Source of the DNA: Thermaceae bacterium
GTDB taxonomy: Bacteria > Deinococcota > Deinococci > Deinococcales > Thermaceae
Length of the DNA: 44,449 bases
Assembly (NCBI GenBank): GCA_015478585.1
Contig: JADMIM010000021.1
Span: 1-44,449, forward strand
Direction: 5' to 3'
The notes beneath the pieces are model-generated. The model ran no database searches. It saw only the letters and a list, made by a program, of their open reading frames with translations, and had not been told where the DNA came from. How positions within the stretch are numbered: the stretch's first letter is position 1; each line of letters begins with the position of its first letter. A program made the translations under genes and the position numbers. This document shows positions 42,083-44,449 of this stretch, piece after piece.

Positions 42083-42978
42083 ATACTCGCGCTTTCCTCT
42101 GCAAAAACTATTTCTTCCAGGGAAGCAGCTCGTATGGATACCTCTGCTGCTCCAGCCTTTATGAAGGAGTCCAACTCCTTGAGAACGCTACTAACAGAGT
42201 TCTCTGCGATTAAGGTTTGATAGTGGCCTGGCGAAACTTGCCGCCATTCATCGTTGCTATGGGGTTGTTGATCAGCTATCACGGTACAAATAAGTAAGGG
42301 GGAGTGATTACGTCTAAGTTCTGCAATAGCTCCTTGAGATACTACTTGTCCCTTCCTGAGGATTATGGCCTGGTCTATAACAGGCTCTGCCTCCCTGATA
42401 TCGTGTGTGACGAGTAAAATAGTAGGCTTATACCTTTTCTTGAAAGCTTCTAGCGCTGACCATAATTTATGGCGGTTGGTTACATCTAAGCCAGCGCTAG
42501 GTTCATCCAGCACTAAAATCGGTGGCTTGAAAGAAAGTGCAGTGGCAACAAGAGTGATTCTTGCTTGCCCGCCAGACATATACCAAATTAGTTTCTTCTC
42601 AATTTCGCCTATCCCGAGCAGTTCAACTACTTCCTCACGTGCTTTACGTAAGGTCTGTCCCCAATAACCTTGTGTAACTAAGGCAAACTCAATCAGGTCT
42701 CTTCCAGTTAGCCCTGGAAAGTAAGGGATCGTTTGGGGAACGTAGCCTATGGGAACTGCATTTTTCCCAGCATTGTCAACGGTGATACCGTTGATGGTGA
42801 TAGAGCCTCGAGTGGGCCGCAGCAAGCCTACCAGAAGTCGGGAAAGCGTGGTTTTCCCTGATCCATTAGGCCCGAGGAGGCCGTAACAATGGCCTCCTCG
42901 TAGCTCAAGGTTGATCGCCTTCAGGGCGGGTTCTCTACTACGGATGTACTGTTTCCAGACATCTTCAACGGCGACCAT
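42079..42978 (-). CDS. ABC transporter ATPase of the ABC-2 export pair
   Basis: The 299-residue ATPase has Walker A GLLGPNGSGKTTLS near residue 35, a Q loop GYVPQTIPYF, signature MSGGQARITLVA, Walker B ILVLDEPSAGLDVTN and switch His LLVTHDIRE. Residues about 215-299 form an extra C-terminal domain, as in many antibiotic-export ATPases. The signature starts with Met rather than Leu. Eight nt separate it from the upstream gene. With the permease it forms one full exporter after dimerisation. Confidence 0.88.
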   Translation of the reverse strand: MVAVEDVWKQYIRSREPALKAINLELRGGHCYGLLGPNGSGKTTLSRLLVGLLRPTRGSITINGITVDNAGKNAVPIGYVPQTIPYFPGLTGRDLIEFALVTQGYWGQTLRKAREEVVELLGIGEIEKKLIWYMSGGQARITLVATALSFKPPILVLDEPSAGLDVTNRHKLWSALEAFKKRYKPTILLVTHDIREAEPVIDQAIILRKGQVVSQGAIAELRRNHSPLLICTVIADQQPHSNDEWRQVSPGHYQTLIAENSVSSVLKELDSFIKAGAAEVSIRAASLEEIVFAEESASI

Positions 42979-42986
42979 AAAGTTGA

Positions 42987-43607
42987 TTACGCTGATTCCA
43001 ATAGGGCATTGGCTTCTCGGTTGATGATTGCAATCATTTGCCCTGTCATCAACACATCAATCAGTACAGATGTGGCCCTCCAAATCTCCCACTGGATAAC
43101 TTTATTACTAATCAACGGACCTTGATAAATAGCTTCAAGGTGTTTTGATGCGCTCACCAACCTACTGTTAAAAACCTCGAGGAGAGCGGCAGGATTACCT
43201 GTAGCGGCGGCCTTCTCGACCTCTTCTGCGCTTTTCACAAGGTCAGGGATCAGGTTTTCGGCACTCCAACGCTGGAGCGATTCGTGTAAGTTTACTGACC
43301 GGAGCGCGTGCTTTTCCTTCTCTGACGCTCCACGGTTAGGGTCTATATTCATGACCGTAGCATAGTGATTAACCGCTATTTTACATGCTTCCAAAGCTGC
43401 TTCGACATGGGAGCTAACCATTGTAGGAGCACGAAGTTCAACTGCGCTAATCGCAGAAAGAATAGACCTCAAGCTATTAGCTAGAGAAGCTGAACCCTGC
43501 TCAACTTCATACTCCGTCAATGCTTCAAGCGAGAGCCCGATAGGAGTTTCTCCGAGGGTTCGACCCAGTTGACCTCCACCTCCACCGCCATTACAAATCT
43601 GACTCAT
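42987..43607 (-). CDS. Unrecognised helical protein with an MSQICN-Gly6 N-terminus
   Basis: I do not recognise the family. The 206-residue protein starts MSQICNGGGGGGQLGRTLGE and is then almost entirely predicted helix (about 25-206), with no signal peptide or long hydrophobic segment. It has only two cysteines, Cys5 and one near residue 74. The start shares the pattern MSQ-x-C-N with the gene immediately upstream, with which it overlaps by ATGA. It precedes the ABC ATPase by 8 nt. It could be an adaptor, a substrate precursor or an immunity-type partner of the exporter; nothing in the sequence decides this. Confidence 0.7.
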   Translation of the reverse strand: MSQICNGGGGGGQLGRTLGETPIGLSLEALTEYEVEQGSASLANSLRSILSAISAVELRAPTMVSSHVEAALEACKIAVNHYATVMNIDPNRGASEKEKHALRSVNLHESLQRWSAENLIPDLVKSAEEVEKAAATGNPAALLEVFNSRLVSASKHLEAIYQGPLISNKVIQWEIWRATSVLIDVLMTGQMIAIINREANALLESA

Positions 43608-44230
43608 GCCCGTGCCTCCTTAACGCTATGAAGCATCACCTTTTCTTGTATACCTGCTGATATCCAGAAAGTGTCCAACGGAGTCACATCATTCAAAACA
43701 GCAGCTACCGTGCCAAAAATCTGTGCCTCAGCTAGGCCACTTACCGTTTTGCGGATAGTCTCTAATAAGTTCTTGTCATTTGCGCTTTTCAAGGTTTCCA
43801 TGACAGCGGCTAGTTGATTTCGCAGAGAAAGAATTGATTCGCTGGGTTTAGCAGCTTTAGTCCAAGTTGCTATCTCTGCCCATATGTCGGGGCGATTAAG
43901 TAACGACTGGCTAGCCACTTTTTCCGAAAAGAACCGGTCGTAGTCAAACTCTCTCAACCAGTTTTTTGCTTCCTCAGTAATCTTGGCCGGGCGCAACAAG
44001 GACAGGGCCTTATCATAGTTGCCTATTGACCTCTCGAGGTGATAGGTAGCCGCCCTAAGATGTACTTTCACTTCTTGGGCGCTACCAAATTGTTCCAACT
44101 GATAGGCTGCAAGTGATAGTTGAGCAGAGGCCAAATATTGTTCTCCAGCGGCAACCTTCATGGATGAGTTCTTCGTGTCCATCTGCAGGTCATCATCCGT
44201 AGGTACTATTTTGTTACAGGCTTGAGACAT
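43604..44230 (-). CDS. Unrecognised helical protein with an MSQACN N-terminus
   Basis: I do not recognise the family. The 208-residue protein starts MSQACNKIVPTDDD. A helical body follows (about 25-208) with AAYQLEQFG, HLRAATYHLERSIGNYDKAL and a hydrophobic C-terminal stretch AQIFGTVAAVLNDVTPLD. Cys5 is the only cysteine. AGGAGGTGG precedes the ATG at a good distance. The gene is coupled to the next by ATGA. Size, helical content and N-terminal motif match its neighbour, suggesting a pair of distant paralogues or two components of one assembly. Confidence 0.7.
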   Translation of the reverse strand: MSQACNKIVPTDDDLQMDTKNSSMKVAAGEQYLASAQLSLAAYQLEQFGSAQEVKVHLRAATYHLERSIGNYDKALSLLRPAKITEEAKNWLREFDYDRFFSEKVASQSLLNRPDIWAEIATWTKAAKPSESILSLRNQLAAVMETLKSANDKNLLETIRKTVSGLAEAQIFGTVAAVLNDVTPLDTFWISAGIQEKVMLHSVKEARA

Positions 44231-44273
44231 TTATGTACCACCTCCTGTGGCTCTGACCTTCCTTGAGCCAAAA

Positions 44274-44447
44274 TCATTGTGATAGTCCAAGGTCGTGGAT
44301 GCCAGAGTGAATCCCCTGGTTACGTATGGGTGTTTCTCCTACTTGCCCCATTCTCGGCAACTCTCGAGCAATCCAAAGTAATACAGTGGTATCTGTGTAG
44401 TGCGCCCCTGAAATGAGACCATAGGCTAAGAGAGCTTGTGGTTGATT
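44274..44447 (-). CDS. C-terminal end of a gene running off the window
   Basis: An open frame on the minus strand enters from the window edge and stops with TGA (complement of 44274-44276), giving the last 57 residues, ALLAYGLISGAHYTDTTVLL, then WIARELPRMGQ and ending GIHDLGLSQ. The residue composition is protein-like, whereas the other frames hold stops or poor composition. It ends 43 nt before the next gene of the cluster, so it is probably the first visible gene of the same operon. The family is not recognised. Confidence 0.55.
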   Translation of the reverse strand, partial: NQPQALLAYGLISGAHYTDTTVLLWIARELPRMGQVGETPIRNQGIHSGIHDLGLSQ

Positions 44448-44449
44448 TT

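Noticed and set aside
1-44449. CRISPR array, tRNA or rRNA genes
   Set aside because: No regularly spaced identical repeats and no recognisable tRNA T-arm or rRNA sequence were seen by eye; a covariance search could still find a missed tRNA.

Overview
The window looks like chromosomal DNA of a Thermaceae bacterium (Deinococcota), most likely Meiothermus or a close relative. The reasons are high GC, tightly packed operons, -10 boxes lying 6-7 nt in front of start codons (leaderless transcription), Thermus-like gene content (HspR, HemQ, DUF1517, Rad52/DdrA-like protein) and a striking excess of CTCGAG inside genes. This assignment is inference; no rRNA or tRNA gene was seen.

Layout. 1-423 is an internally deleted insertion sequence. 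553-5077 carries a tandem-duplicated HspR-type repressor, an M20 dipeptidase, a TMEM175-like channel, ComB and Rpe. 5078-12760 is a heme operon (hemA-hemC-hemD-hemB, a sensor kinase and its response regulator, a 12-codon bridging ORF, hemE, hemQ), mostly with overlapping start and stop codons. HemQ indicates the coproporphyrin-dependent route; the ferrochelatase and oxidase genes are not in the window. 12826-21243 holds a GGDEF-EAL protein, a DUF1801 gene fragment, a Gfo/Idh oxidoreductase with an operator over its promoter, an HD protein, a Rad52-family annealing protein, an MFS exporter and a DUF1517 protein. 21622-31571 holds lon (with a HAIR-like site at its promoter), an aldo-keto reductase, a VOC protein, an orphan sugar-ABC ATPase, mscL, icd, a CPBP protease, an Lrp-type RAM protein, a phosphoesterase and recX. 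31681-41327 holds an SRPBCC protein, cysS (behind a possible cysteine-responsive attenuator), miaB, an MHS-family transporter and two divergent acetyl-CoA-synthetase-like genes, a likely carboxylate uptake and activation module.

The right end (41354-44449) differs in character: lower GC, few CTCGAG sites, and a minus-strand operon of an ABC-2 permease, an ATPase and two unrecognised helical proteins that both start MSQ-x-C-N, one followed by six glycines. A further gene runs off the window edge. This is the best candidate for an undescribed system.

Intergenic DNA is rich in small repeats: a family with TAGAGCGGTTTTC or TATCGCGGTTTTC ends, whose terminal TAG serves as the stop codon of five genes; a nested 169-bp inverted-repeat element; and degenerate heptamer-phased repeats.
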